Under the pieces are notes generated by a model. The model was not told the DNA's origin. It ran no database searches and worked only from the letters and a program-made list of their open reading frames with translations. From contig NZ_CP016094.1 of NCBI RefSeq assembly GCF_001746835.1, positions 620,001 through 684,000 of the forward strand: 64,000 nt of DNA, in the 5' to 3' direction. The DNA comes from Lacunisphaera limnophila. Lineage in GTDB: Bacteria; Verrucomicrobiota; Verrucomicrobiia; Opitutales; Opitutaceae. Position numbers and translations under genes: made by a program. Of this stretch, positions 54,156 to 62,810 are shown in pieces; within the stretch, counting starts at the first letter, position 1, and each line of letters opens with the position of its first letter.

Positions 54156-55586
54156 ATGAAACCATCCCCGGCCCCTGACGCCACCGCCCCTGAAGATCGC
54201 GTGCCCCTCAAGACCAAGGTCTCCTACGGCCTGGGCGGCTCCGTGGACATGTGGGGCCACTGGCTCTACCCCAATCTGGCCTACCCGGTCTTCAACATCT
54301 TCCTCGGGCTCTCGCCCCAGCTCGTGGGCACGGCGCTGATGCTGATCCGGCTCGTGGACGCGCTCTCCGACCCGCTCTTCGGCTGGCTCTCGGACAACGC
54401 GCGCACCCGCTACGGCCGGCGCCGGCCGTTCATCCTCGTCGGCGGCATCTGCTCGGCGGTCGGGCTGCCGCTGCTGTTCTTCATCCCGGCGGACTGGCGC
54501 GGCGACATTGTCTTCTGGTGGATGCTGGGCACCAGCCTGCTGTTCATCCCCTTCGTCAGCTGCTTCAACATGCCCTACCAGAGCCTCGGCAACGAGCTCA
54601 CGCCGGACTACCACGAACGCACCAGCGTGATGGCCGTGAAAGGCATGATCCAAAAGATCTTCGAGGTCGCGTTCTTCGTCGGCCTGCCGTTCACCAACCT
54701 CGCGATGTTCACGATGGCCGACGGCAAGCAGAACGTCCTCTTCGGCGTCCAGGTTTTCTGCGCCGGCCTCGGCGTGCTGATGCTCTTCAACACGCTGATG
54801 GTGTTCTTCAACGTCAAGGAGCGCTACTACGCCGGCGTCGCCGCCCGGAAGCAGGAGAAGGTCGGCTTCAAGGAATCCATCTACGAGACCATGAAGTGTC
54901 GGCCCTTCCGGCTGAAGATGTTCGCCGTGCTCAGTTTTTCGCTCGGGACGAGCATGATCGGCTCCCTCGGCTACTACGCCACGCTCTACTACGTCGCCGG
55001 CGGCGACACCAAGTCCGGCAACAACTGGAACGGCCTGATGGGCCTCTCCTACATGCTCGGCGGCTTCGTCGGTGCCCCGGCCCTCGCCTGGGTGTGCCGC
55101 CGGCTGGGCAAGAAGCCCACCGTGCTCTTCATCTGCGGCCTCGGCTCCGCAATCTACGGCGCGACCTGGTTCCTCTACACGCCGTCCCTGCCGTGGCTGC
55201 AGGTCTTTGCCTCCGCCTCGATCGCGTTCACCGCCGCCGGCTACTACATGATGGATCAGACCATCGGCGCCGACATCATGGACTACGACGAGCTCAACAC
55301 CGGCAAGCGCCGCGAGGGCGCCTTCTCCGCCTGCGGTTCCTGGATGAGCAAGGCGGGCAACGCTTTTGGCTACTTCATCTCGGGCCAGGTGCTCGGTCTC
55401 ACGGGTTTCGCCGCCGACAAGGCCGTGCAGAGCCCCGAGACGATCTTCTGGATCCGCGCCATGCTCGCCGGCATCCCCATCCTCGGCCTGATTTTGGTCG
55501 CAATCTTCATGGCGCAGTATCCGCTCACGCAGCAGAAGATGGCCGAGATCCGCGCGCAGCTCGAGGCCCGCCGCGGCAAGGTCTGA
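54156..55586 (+). CDS. GPH-family sugar:cation symporter (first copy)
   Basis: A 476-residue 12-helix transporter of the glycoside-pentoside-hexuronide family. Signatures: N-terminal VSYGLGGSVDMWGHWLYPNLAYPVFNIFLGLSP, RLVDALSDPLFGWLSDNARTRYGRRRPFIL (the conserved DP...D...R-GRRRP loop) and MDQTIGADIMDYDELNTGKRREGAFSACGSWMSKAG. GPH proteins import glycosides with sodium or protons. Adjacent to the second copy (30-bp gap) and to GH2. The substrate is probably a mannose-containing disaccharide. Its N-terminal extension (SPAPDATAPEDRV) precedes the first helix. Confidence 0.93.
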   Translation: MKPSPAPDATAPEDRVPLKTKVSYGLGGSVDMWGHWLYPNLAYPVFNIFLGLSPQLVGTALMLIRLVDALSDPLFGWLSDNARTRYGRRRPFILVGGICSAVGLPLLFFIPADWRGDIVFWWMLGTSLLFIPFVSCFNMPYQSLGNELTPDYHERTSVMAVKGMIQKIFEVAFFVGLPFTNLAMFTMADGKQNVLFGVQVFCAGLGVLMLFNTLMVFFNVKERYYAGVAARKQEKVGFKESIYETMKCRPFRLKMFAVLSFSLGTSMIGSLGYYATLYYVAGGDTKSGNNWNGLMGLSYMLGGFVGAPALAWVCRRLGKKPTVLFICGLGSAIYGATWFLYTPSLPWLQVFASASIAFTAAGYYMMDQTIGADIMDYDELNTGKRREGAFSACGSWMSKAGNAFGYFISGQVLGLTGFAADKAVQSPETIFWIRAMLAGIPILGLILVAIFMAQYPLTQQKMAEIRAQLEARRGKV

Positions 55587-55615
55587 ACGCTTTCGTCCCC
55601 CTACCCCCCGTCCCC

Positions 55616-57037
55616 ATGACCCAGAATCAAGAAACCAAACTTCCGTTCCGCGAGATGCTCGCCTTTGGCTGCGGCGATTTCGCCTCCGTCCTCTACTGGC
55701 AGACGTTCATGCGTTACCTGCCGTATTATTACACCGAGGTCTTTGGCATCACCGCGGGCGCCCTGGCCACGATGCTGCTCATCAGCCGCATCTGGGACGG
55801 CGTGAACGACCCCATCATCGGCATGCTGGCCGACCGCACGGAGTCCCGCTGGGGCAAGTTCCGGCCCTTCATCCTCTTCGGCTGCGTGCCGTTCGCCATC
55901 TTCGGCGTGCTCACCTTCACCACCCCCGATCTCGGCATGACGGGCAAGCTCATCTGGGCCTACCTCACCTACAACGGCCTCATGATGCTCTACACCACGG
56001 TCAACATCCCCTACACCGCGCTGATGGGCGTGATGACCAGCAACCCCGTCGAGCGCACGCGCCTCTCCTCGATCAAGTTCGTCTTCGCCTTCTCCGCCGG
56101 CATGGTGATCTCCGCCACGCTCCTGCCCATGGTCTCGGCCCTCGGCGGTGACCTCAACCCCCAGCGCGGCTGGCAGCTGGCCTTCGCCGTGGTCGGCATC
56201 GCCGCCATCGGCTTCTTCCTCATCACGGTCTTCGGCACCAAGGAGCGCATCAAGCCCGCCCCCGAGGCCAACACCTCCGTGGTCCGCGACCTGAAGTTCC
56301 TCGTCACCAACAATGCCTGGGTGCTGCTCCTCTGCACCACCCTGACCTGGATCCTCTTCATCGCCCTGCGCAGCTCGGTCTCGGCCCACTACTTCAAATA
56401 CTACCTGTACAACGGCTCGCCGGAGACGCCGCTGCCCTTCCTCGGCCGGGAATTCACCCTCGATGTGCTGCTCTCGTCCTTCAACACCCTCGGCCAGGCC
56501 GCCTCGGTGGGCGGCGTGCTGATGGTCAGCGTCATCGCCTCCCGCTTCCCCAAGAAGGGCCTCTTCATCAGCCTCTTCGTGCTGCAGATCGTGAACTATG
56601 TCGCCTTCTACTTCCTGCAGCCGGGCCAGCTCGGGGCCATCTTCATCCTCGAGATCGTGGGCAGCTTCTTCGGTGCCCCGCTGCCCGTCCTGATGTGGGC
56701 CATGTACGCCGACACCGCCGACTACGGCGAGTGGAAGAGCGGCCGCCGCACCACCGCACTGGTGTTCTCCGCCTCGACCATGAGCCAGAAATTCGGCTGG
56801 GCCCTCGCGGCGTTCCTCGCCTTCCAGCTCCTCCAGTTTGTCGGCTTCCAGGCCAACGTCATCCCCTCCGACGCCGTCAAGGGCAGCCTCGTCAGCCTGA
56901 TGAGCATCTACCCCGCCCTGCTCGGCGTGGTCTCGATCGTGATCTTCCTGTTCTATCCGCTCACGGAAAAGCGGATGATCGAGATCAACACCGAACTTAG
57001 CGCCCGCCGCCAGAAAGCCGGCCCCGCCCCGGCCTGA
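55616..57037 (+). CDS. GPH-family sugar:cation symporter (second copy)
   Basis: A 473-residue 12-helix MelB-like transporter: FREMLAFGCGDFASVLYWQTFMRYLPYYYTEVFGIT (helix 1), SRIWDGVNDPIIGMLADRTESRWGKFRPFIL (conserved loop), and MWAMYADTADYGEWKSGRRTTALVFSASTMSQKFGWAL (late cytoplasmic region). Clearly paralogous to the upstream transporter but of a different subgroup, suggesting a second substrate such as a longer oligosaccharide or monosaccharide. ATG at 55616 follows CTACCCCCCGTCCCC. The unit ends at a strong terminator at 57075-57101. Confidence 0.93.
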   Translation: MTQNQETKLPFREMLAFGCGDFASVLYWQTFMRYLPYYYTEVFGITAGALATMLLISRIWDGVNDPIIGMLADRTESRWGKFRPFILFGCVPFAIFGVLTFTTPDLGMTGKLIWAYLTYNGLMMLYTTVNIPYTALMGVMTSNPVERTRLSSIKFVFAFSAGMVISATLLPMVSALGGDLNPQRGWQLAFAVVGIAAIGFFLITVFGTKERIKPAPEANTSVVRDLKFLVTNNAWVLLLCTTLTWILFIALRSSVSAHYFKYYLYNGSPETPLPFLGREFTLDVLLSSFNTLGQAASVGGVLMVSVIASRFPKKGLFISLFVLQIVNYVAFYFLQPGQLGAIFILEIVGSFFGAPLPVLMWAMYADTADYGEWKSGRRTTALVFSASTMSQKFGWALAAFLAFQLLQFVGFQANVIPSDAVKGSLVSLMSIYPALLGVVSIVIFLFYPLTEKRMIEINTELSARRQKAGPAPA

Positions 57038-57074
57038 TCCGGCCCGCGCCCGGCGCGCCGCGCCGGTTCCCTCA

Positions 57075-57101
57075 GGCCGCCCGACCGGGCGGCCTTTTTT
57101 T
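57075..57101 (+). terminator. Intrinsic terminator after the second GPH transporter
   Basis: Perfect 8-bp stem GGCCGCCC/GGGCGGCC (57075-57082 with 57087-57094), 4-base loop GACC, followed by seven T residues. Separates the GH2-transporter unit from the regulator. Confidence 0.93.
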
Positions 57102-57187
57102 GCCACCGCAAGACTGCACGACATGATGCTGGCGTCGCCGCTCCACGCGGGCTTGCGCCGCATGGCGGCGAAGCTAGCGTGCGCCTC

Positions 57188-58348
57188 ATGCGGCCGCAGG
57201 TGCTCCTGATTTTCCAGACCCGTTTCGAAGAGTGCACCGCCATGCTCAAGGGCATCGCGCACTTCGAGCGCAGCCACCAGCTCTGGATCGGTTTTCTCGA
57301 CGACGAGGCCCGCGCCGAGCAGGACCCGCAGTGGTTGCGCAGCAAGCGCTGGGACGGTGTGATCAGCCGCCACACCACCGCCGGGCTCGCGCAGATGTGC
57401 GCCGAGCTGAAGCTCCCGCTCGTCGACCTCAACGACTCTGAGCCGTTTGCCGGCGTGCCGAAGATCCGGCCCGATAACGTCGGTCTCGGCCATCTCGGCG
57501 CCGAGCACTTCATCGAGCGCGGCTACCAGCACTTCGGCTTCGCCGGCTTCGCCAACAACGGCTGGTCGCGCGAACGCCGCGACGGCTTCACCGAGGCCCT
57601 GCGCCTCGCCGGCAAGACCTGCGATGTGTTCGACGTCAACTACCCCGGGGACTACACGCCGTTCTGGGACACCCAGCAGATCGACGCCCTGGTCCGCTGG
57701 CTCACCGGGCTGCCCCGGCCGGTGGGCATCATGGCGTGCAATGATATGCGCGCCCAGCAGGTCATCAGCGCCGCCCACGCCTGCGACATCCTCGTGCCGG
57801 AAGAGGTCGCCGTGCTCGGCGCCAACAACGAGCCCATCCGCTGCGAACTCGCCTACCCGCCGCTTTCCAGCGTCAGCCCCAACGCCTTTCAGTCCGGCTA
57901 CAAGGCCGCCGAGGTCCTCGCCGGGTTGATGAACCAGCAGCCCCCCGACTCCTTTGACCTGCGGATCGAGCCCGTCGGCGTCGCCGTTCGTCCCTCCACC
58001 GATGTGCTGGCCATCGACGATCGCAGCGTGACGACCGCCCTGAGTTATATCCGGCAAAAGGCCTGCAGCGGCCTGAGCGTCGACACAGTTGTAAAAATCG
58101 CCCACGCCTCTCGCAGCCAGCTGGAGAAGAAATTCCGCCGTTATCTCGGCCGTTCCCCCCAGGCCGAAATTCGCCGGGTCCAAGTCGCCAAAATCAAACA
58201 GCTGCTCATGGAGACCGACTACCCCTTGAAGAGAATCGCGGATATGACTGGCTTTGAACATGTTGAATACATGTCCGTCGTTTTCAAGCGCCTCACGGGC
58301 GACTCGCCCGGCGGTTTTCGCAAGCGGACCCAGATCAATCGCGGCTAA
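57188..58348 (+). CDS. XylR-type regulator: sugar-binding domain plus AraC helix-turn-helix
   Basis: A 386-residue regulator. Residues 1-270 are a LacI/periplasmic-binding-like sensor (VLLIFQTRFEECTAMLKGIAHFERS, RWDGVISRH, IRPDNVGLGHLGAEHFIERGYQHFGFAGF, PVGIMACNDMRAQQVISAAHACDILVPEEVAVLGANNEP), and residues 285-386 are the AraC DNA-binding domain with two helix-turn-helices (VDTVVKIAHASRSQLEKKFRRYLGRSPQAEIRRVQVAKIKQLL, PLKRIADMTGFEHVEYMSVVFKRLTGDSPGGFRKR). This is the E. coli XylR architecture, an activator that binds direct repeats when sugar is present. ATG at 57188 (a GTG lies three codons upstream). It probably acts on the two matching elements at 48961 and 58417. Confidence 0.93.
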   Translation: MRPQVLLIFQTRFEECTAMLKGIAHFERSHQLWIGFLDDEARAEQDPQWLRSKRWDGVISRHTTAGLAQMCAELKLPLVDLNDSEPFAGVPKIRPDNVGLGHLGAEHFIERGYQHFGFAGFANNGWSRERRDGFTEALRLAGKTCDVFDVNYPGDYTPFWDTQQIDALVRWLTGLPRPVGIMACNDMRAQQVISAAHACDILVPEEVAVLGANNEPIRCELAYPPLSSVSPNAFQSGYKAAEVLAGLMNQQPPDSFDLRIEPVGVAVRPSTDVLAIDDRSVTTALSYIRQKACSGLSVDTVVKIAHASRSQLEKKFRRYLGRSPQAEIRRVQVAKIKQLLMETDYPLKRIADMTGFEHVEYMSVVFKRLTGDSPGGFRKRTQINRG

Positions 58349-58416
58349 TTTCCGGTCTTCCCGGGGTCCGTCCCGCGGTCAGGGGGTATTTTGGAGAATT
58401 TTGAACGTGGGAATAT

Positions 58417-58472
58417 GTCTTAATATCGCGGCAACGAATCTCATTTGAAGTACGCGCAAGCCCCGGTATAGT
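58417..58472 (+). promoter_or_regulatory. Regulated promoter of the TonB receptor with XylR-type operator
   Basis: Half-sites TCTTAAT (58418-58424) and TCTCATT (58439-58445) lie 21 bp apart. The -35 TTGAAG (58445-58450), 16-bp spacer and -10 TATAGT (58467-58472) follow directly, so the right half-site abuts the -35, as for class II AraC activation. The element matches 48961-48989 at 23 of 29 positions. Confidence 0.68.
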
Positions 58473-58510
58473 CCTCCCGCTGCAATGCTGTGTCCTAATG
58501 GCCTGCAGTG

Positions 58511-58528
58511 ACGGTTATTATTAACCGT
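58511..58528. promoter_or_regulatory. Short palindrome in the receptor leader
   Basis: Perfect 7-bp arms ACGGTTA and TAACCGT (58511-58517 and 58522-58528) with TTAT loop, about 22 bp before the ATG at 58550, within the predicted 5' leader. May be a second operator or an RNA hairpin affecting translation. Confidence 0.45.
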
Positions 58529-58549
58529 GTTTCACCCCTAACCCAAAAT

Positions 58550-61500
58550 ATGACCATGAATCGCCTGACCGTGCGGTCACGTGCCCTTGTTGGCGCGTCC
58601 GCACTTTGTCTTGCTACCGTGTTGCGCCTTAACGCGCAAACTACTGCCCCCACACAGGGCCAAAACCCCGCGGAGCTCGAAGAAACCCTCGTGCTCTCCC
58701 CGTTCGTGGTGGACGCGTCGGAAGACGCCGACAGCTACGCCGCCAAGAGCACCCTGGCCGGCACGCGCGTGCGTACCGAGCTCAAGGACGTCGCGTCCGC
58801 GATCTCCGTCGTCACGAAGCAGTTCATGCGTGACACCGGTGCGACCGACAGCGCCTCCCTGCTGCAGTACACGACGAACACCGAAGTCGGTGGTCTCGGC
58901 GGTAACTTCTCCGGCAACGCCGGCGGCCTGCAGTTCAACGAGGACAGCTCCCTCCGCCGCCCGAACACCAACACCCGCGTGCGCGGTTTGGATTCGGCCG
59001 ACAACACCCGCGACTATTTCCTGACGGAAATTCCGTGGGACGGCTACAACGTCGACCGCGTCGACCTGCAGCGCGGACCCAACTCCATCCTGTTCGGCGT
59101 CGGCAGCCCGGCCGGTATCATCAATACCTCGGTCAACAGCGCGACGTTCAAGAACAAGAACTCGTTCGAGAACCGCATCGACAAGTTCGGCTCCATGCGT
59201 TTCACGGCCGACTTCAACTACGTGCTCCTGCCGAATGAGCTGGCCGTCCGCGTGGCCGCCCTCGACGACAAGAGCCAGTACCGCCAGGAACCGGCCTACA
59301 ACCACGACAAGCGCGTCTTCGGCGCCATTCGTTACACGCCGCAGCTGTTCGGCGAAGGTGCCAACACCTCGATCCGCGCCAACTTCGAGAGCGGCAAGGT
59401 CAACGCCAACCGCCCCCGCACGCTGCCCCCGGTCGACTCCATCACGCCGTGGTTCTACACCGGCACGGACGGCCAGGGCAACCTGATGCTCAACAAGTTC
59501 ACCTACGATGCGAGCAAGGTCAACCCGGGCAACGCCCCCTTCAACCGCGACAATCGCGGCGCCTATCCCTTCGCCTACCTGAACAACGGTGCGGTCGGCC
59601 GCCAGTTCTGGACCAGCATCGTGGGCTTCTATGGCAACAACGAGGACTCCAATGCCACCTTCATCATGCAGCCGGGTGGCGGCTCCGGCCGCAACGGCAT
59701 CGGGCCGAACGGTCAGCCTGACCTCGGCATCGGTGGTCTCCCCAGCGCCCGCGCCGTGGGTATCACCAGCTTCTCCAGCTACATGATCGCCTCCGGCCTC
59801 CCCGGCGGCGCGAACTATGCCGACCGCTCCCTGAGCGACCCGACGATCTTCGACTTCTACAACAACCTGATCGACGGTAACAACAAGTTCGAGTGGCAGA
59901 ACTGGAACTCGGGCAATGTCGCCATCGCCCAGACCTTCCTCAACGACCGCGTCGGCTTCGAGGCGGTCCTCGACTACCAGCGCTACAAGGACGGCGCCCG
60001 CGTCTTCCTCGGCAACTCCGACACGTACAAGATCGGCATCGACCTGATGTCGCACTTCCATGACGGCACCGCGAACCCCAACGTGGGCCGCGCGTATGTC
60101 GCCAACTCCACGGAGCGCGCCAACAACATGGCCGACATCGAGCGCGACGGTCTGCGCTTCACCGGTTACGCGGAACTCCGCGCCGATGACTTCCTCGATA
60201 AGTCCTCCAAGCTCGCGAAGATCCTCGGCCGCCACGTCCTCACCGGCCTGGTTAGCCAGGACGAGAAGCGCGTGTTCGACCGCAGCTGGGCGACCTCGGC
60301 CGCCACCGCTGACTACACGGCGTTCACGGGTGAGAGCAACAACCTCAGCTCCCACTTCCGCTCGTACGACTTCGTCTCCTACATCAGCGAAACCAGCCTC
60401 GCCAGCCGCACGTCGGCTTCGGGCGCCTTCCTGAGCCGGGTGAACAACATCGTCCGCGCCCCCAACCAGGCCCTCGTCCGCGTGTTCGACAACCACTGGG
60501 CCCGTTCCACGACGCCCGGCGACGCGAACTACGTCGATCCGGCCGCTGCCTACTCCTGGTGGGGCCTCAACTCCCAGCTGCCCTTCATGCCCGCCAACAA
60601 CGGCCTGATCAGCACCGGCACCCAGTCCGAGAACCCCGCCAACTACGTCGGCTGGCGCAACATGGTGGTGGACATGCTCGACGCCGACAACGGCGACATC
60701 GACGCCCTCACCACCGGTTCCAACCGCTCGCTCGGCATCAACCGCTCCCAGGGTCTCACCTGGCAGGGTTACATGTTCGGCGATGTCCTCGTCCCGGTCT
60801 TCGGCTGGCGCAAGGATCGCATCGAGAACTCGAACTACAGCGGCACCCCCGACGCCCTCGGCGTCGTGAGCACCGACTTCAACATCCCGGAATCCCGCAA
60901 GAACTTCGCCACCGGCGAGAGCAAGAGCTGGGGCGCCGTCCTGCACGTGCCGGCCAAGTGGACCTCGTTCCTCCCGGCCAGCACGACCGTCAGCGGTTTC
61001 TTCAATCGTTCCGAGAACTTCAAGGCTGACGCCATCCGTGGCGACGTCTTCGGCAACGCCATCCCGAACCCCCTCGGCAAGACCAAGGAATACGGCGTGG
61101 TGATCAGCACCCTCGACGACAAGCTGACCCTCAAGGTCACGAAGTATGAGACCACCGTCGCCAATGCCACCCTGCCGGGCAGCAATCCCCTCGGCCAGAA
61201 CAGCTACTTCCTGTGGGCGGTCCCCGTCTGGGGCACGGCCTTCGTGACGAACGCTGACCAGGGCATCAAGGGCAACAACGACAACAACTCGTGGGCCTGG
61301 AACTACGCGGCGAACGATGACTCCGCCGCCCCGCAGTTCCGTAATCCTGACCAGTCCCTCAACCAGGCCTGGCAGAACCACCCCAGCACGATCCGCGAGA
61401 AGGCGGCCATCGATGCCTGGCGCCAGCTGCCCCTCGAGCAGAGCTTCTTCGGCGCCTACGGTGGCGAAGTGGCCCTGATCAACGTCGAAGCCATGCGCGC

Positions 61501-62257
61501 CGGCAACTGGCCCGCGGCCGACCCGATCTGGCAGCAGAAGTTCGACAACCAGCCGGGCCCCGGCGGCACCGGCTTCGGCACGGGCACGTTCACCGTCGAC
61601 ACCGTCTCCAAGGGTTACGAGATCGAGCTGCTCGCGCAGCCCACCAAGAACTGGAATGTCTCCGTCAACGCCTCCAAGACCTTCGCCTCCCGCGCCGCCC
61701 TGGCGCCGACGATCGTCACGCTGATGGAAGAGATGACCACGTTCCTCGCGGGTCCCGCCGGTGACATCCGCCTCTGGGGCGGTGGCGCCTCCAACGCCCT
61801 GCGCCTCCAGTGGCAGAACAACATCGTGAATCCGTACAACACGTTCAAGTCGCAGGAAGGCAGCAATGCCCCTGAGATCGCTCCCTGGCGCTTCAACGCC
61901 GTCACCACCTACAACTTCAGCGAAGGTCGCCTGAAGGGTTCGTGGATCGGTGGTGCGTACCGCTGGGAAGACAAGCGCGTGCTGGGCTACCAGTTCGACC
62001 CCACCATCGGCAACACCGGTGGCGCCCTCGACATCACCAAGCCCTGGAAGAGCGACACGGATGCTCACCTCGACATGTGGATCGGTCACTCCCGCAAGAT
62101 CTCCGAAAAGATCAACTGGCGCGTGCAGCTCAACCTGCGCAGCGTCGGCGAGAGCACCGGCCTGGTCCCGGTCAGCTTGAATCCGGACGGCACCGTCGCC
62201 TTCTCCCGCATTCAGGAAGGTATGGTCTGGCAGCTGACCAACACCTTCGAGTTCTAA
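58550..62257 (+). CDS. Large TonB-dependent receptor for oligosaccharides
   Basis: A 1235-residue outer membrane receptor; ATG at 58550 (or 58556) gives a signal peptide ending LRLNA|Q. The N-terminal ETLVLSPFVVDAS is the TonB-box-like element seen in Opitutaceae receptors; the plug domain follows (TRVRTELKDVASAISVVTKQFMRDTGATDSASLLQYTTNTEVGG, RVRGLDSADNTRDYF, VDLQRGPNSILFGVGSPAGIINT), then a large barrel ending in WQLTNTFEF with a C-terminal Phe. No SusD partner is beside it. Position after the XylR-type regulator and its operator, and before no other gene, makes it the likely importer of the mannan-type oligosaccharides processed by GH1/GH2/GH130. Ends with a terminator at 62293. Confidence 0.93.
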   Translation: MTMNRLTVRSRALVGASALCLATVLRLNAQTTAPTQGQNPAELEETLVLSPFVVDASEDADSYAAKSTLAGTRVRTELKDVASAISVVTKQFMRDTGATDSASLLQYTTNTEVGGLGGNFSGNAGGLQFNEDSSLRRPNTNTRVRGLDSADNTRDYFLTEIPWDGYNVDRVDLQRGPNSILFGVGSPAGIINTSVNSATFKNKNSFENRIDKFGSMRFTADFNYVLLPNELAVRVAALDDKSQYRQEPAYNHDKRVFGAIRYTPQLFGEGANTSIRANFESGKVNANRPRTLPPVDSITPWFYTGTDGQGNLMLNKFTYDASKVNPGNAPFNRDNRGAYPFAYLNNGAVGRQFWTSIVGFYGNNEDSNATFIMQPGGGSGRNGIGPNGQPDLGIGGLPSARAVGITSFSSYMIASGLPGGANYADRSLSDPTIFDFYNNLIDGNNKFEWQNWNSGNVAIAQTFLNDRVGFEAVLDYQRYKDGARVFLGNSDTYKIGIDLMSHFHDGTANPNVGRAYVANSTERANNMADIERDGLRFTGYAELRADDFLDKSSKLAKILGRHVLTGLVSQDEKRVFDRSWATSAATADYTAFTGESNNLSSHFRSYDFVSYISETSLASRTSASGAFLSRVNNIVRAPNQALVRVFDNHWARSTTPGDANYVDPAAAYSWWGLNSQLPFMPANNGLISTGTQSENPANYVGWRNMVVDMLDADNGDIDALTTGSNRSLGINRSQGLTWQGYMFGDVLVPVFGWRKDRIENSNYSGTPDALGVVSTDFNIPESRKNFATGESKSWGAVLHVPAKWTSFLPASTTVSGFFNRSENFKADAIRGDVFGNAIPNPLGKTKEYGVVISTLDDKLTLKVTKYETTVANATLPGSNPLGQNSYFLWAVPVWGTAFVTNADQGIKGNNDNNSWAWNYAANDDSAAPQFRNPDQSLNQAWQNHPSTIREKAAIDAWRQLPLEQSFFGAYGGEVALINVEAMRAGNWPAADPIWQQKFDNQPGPGGTGFGTGTFTVDTVSKGYEIELLAQPTKNWNVSVNASKTFASRAALAPTIVTLMEEMTTFLAGPAGDIRLWGGGASNALRLQWQNNIVNPYNTFKSQEGSNAPEIAPWRFNAVTTYNFSEGRLKGSWIGGAYRWEDKRVLGYQFDPTIGNTGGALDITKPWKSDTDAHLDMWIGHSRKISEKINWRVQLNLRSVGESTGLVPVSLNPDGTVAFSRIQEGMVWQLTNTFEF

Positions 62258-62292
62258 GCCGGGTTTCAAACCCTGCTAGTTCTGGACACTTC

Positions 62293-62326
62293 AGTCCGGC
62301 GGCCCAAAGCCGCCGGACTTTTTCTT
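62293..62326 (+). terminator. Intrinsic terminator after the TonB receptor
   Basis: Perfect 11-bp stem (62293-62303 with 62309-62319), loop CCAAA, followed by TTTTCTT. About 35 bp after the stop codon. Confidence 0.93.
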
Positions 62327-62810
62327 GCCCAAATCCCAGCCGGCACCGCCGCAGTTCATGCCGATAGCCCCCACCACGTGGAGCCGGGGTCGCTGACCCT
62401 GGACAACGTCAACCCGCGCCCGCTCCCCGACCAGATTCACCGACGCCGCCCACAGCTCGCGGCCCTTGCCAATGCCATGGTGAAGCGCCTTGCCCCAAGG
62501 CGCTCGATCGAAGCGCCCCGCCGCAACGCGCCGGCCTCTTTCATCTTGAAGAGCTGCTCGCGAGCACGACCGCACGCGCTCGCGCGGCGGAGCTGCCAGA
62601 TCGCCTGCGAGCCAGCACCTTCATTACCACCAGTCAGTGCGCGGCTCTTGCCGGCCCTTTATACCAGCGTCCCGGCGCTTTTTGACCTTTGGGCTATTCG
62701 AAGTTGTAGGGCGGGGTCGCCGAACCCCGCCTCGGTGCGATCACTTTGCCGCGTGCGAGGCGGGGTTCGGCGACCCCGCCCTACACTCCGAAATCTTGGG
62801 CCGTTTGGTA
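62327..62810. other. Gene-free interval with a long palindrome
   Basis: Between the receptor terminator and the stop of the converging VCBS-repeat gene no coding region with plausible composition or family resemblance was found; short open frames are spurious. Its only clear structure is the palindrome at 62706-62784. Confidence 0.5.
62706..62784. repeat. Perfect 29-bp inverted repeat, REP-like
   Basis: Arms 62706-62734 and 62756-62784 are exact reverse complements, separated by 21 bases. Each arm is itself partly palindromic (GGCGGGGT...ACCCCGCC), so the element can form two small hairpins or one long one. It lies about 26 bp beyond the stop of the minus-strand VCBS-repeat gene and could end its transcript. 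Confidence 0.85.

Noticed and set aside
58577-62269. 1230-codon open frame antisense to the large TonB receptor
   Set aside because: Same composition effect; product is a Val/Gly/Ala/Glu/Asp-rich string, while the sense frame has a complete receptor.
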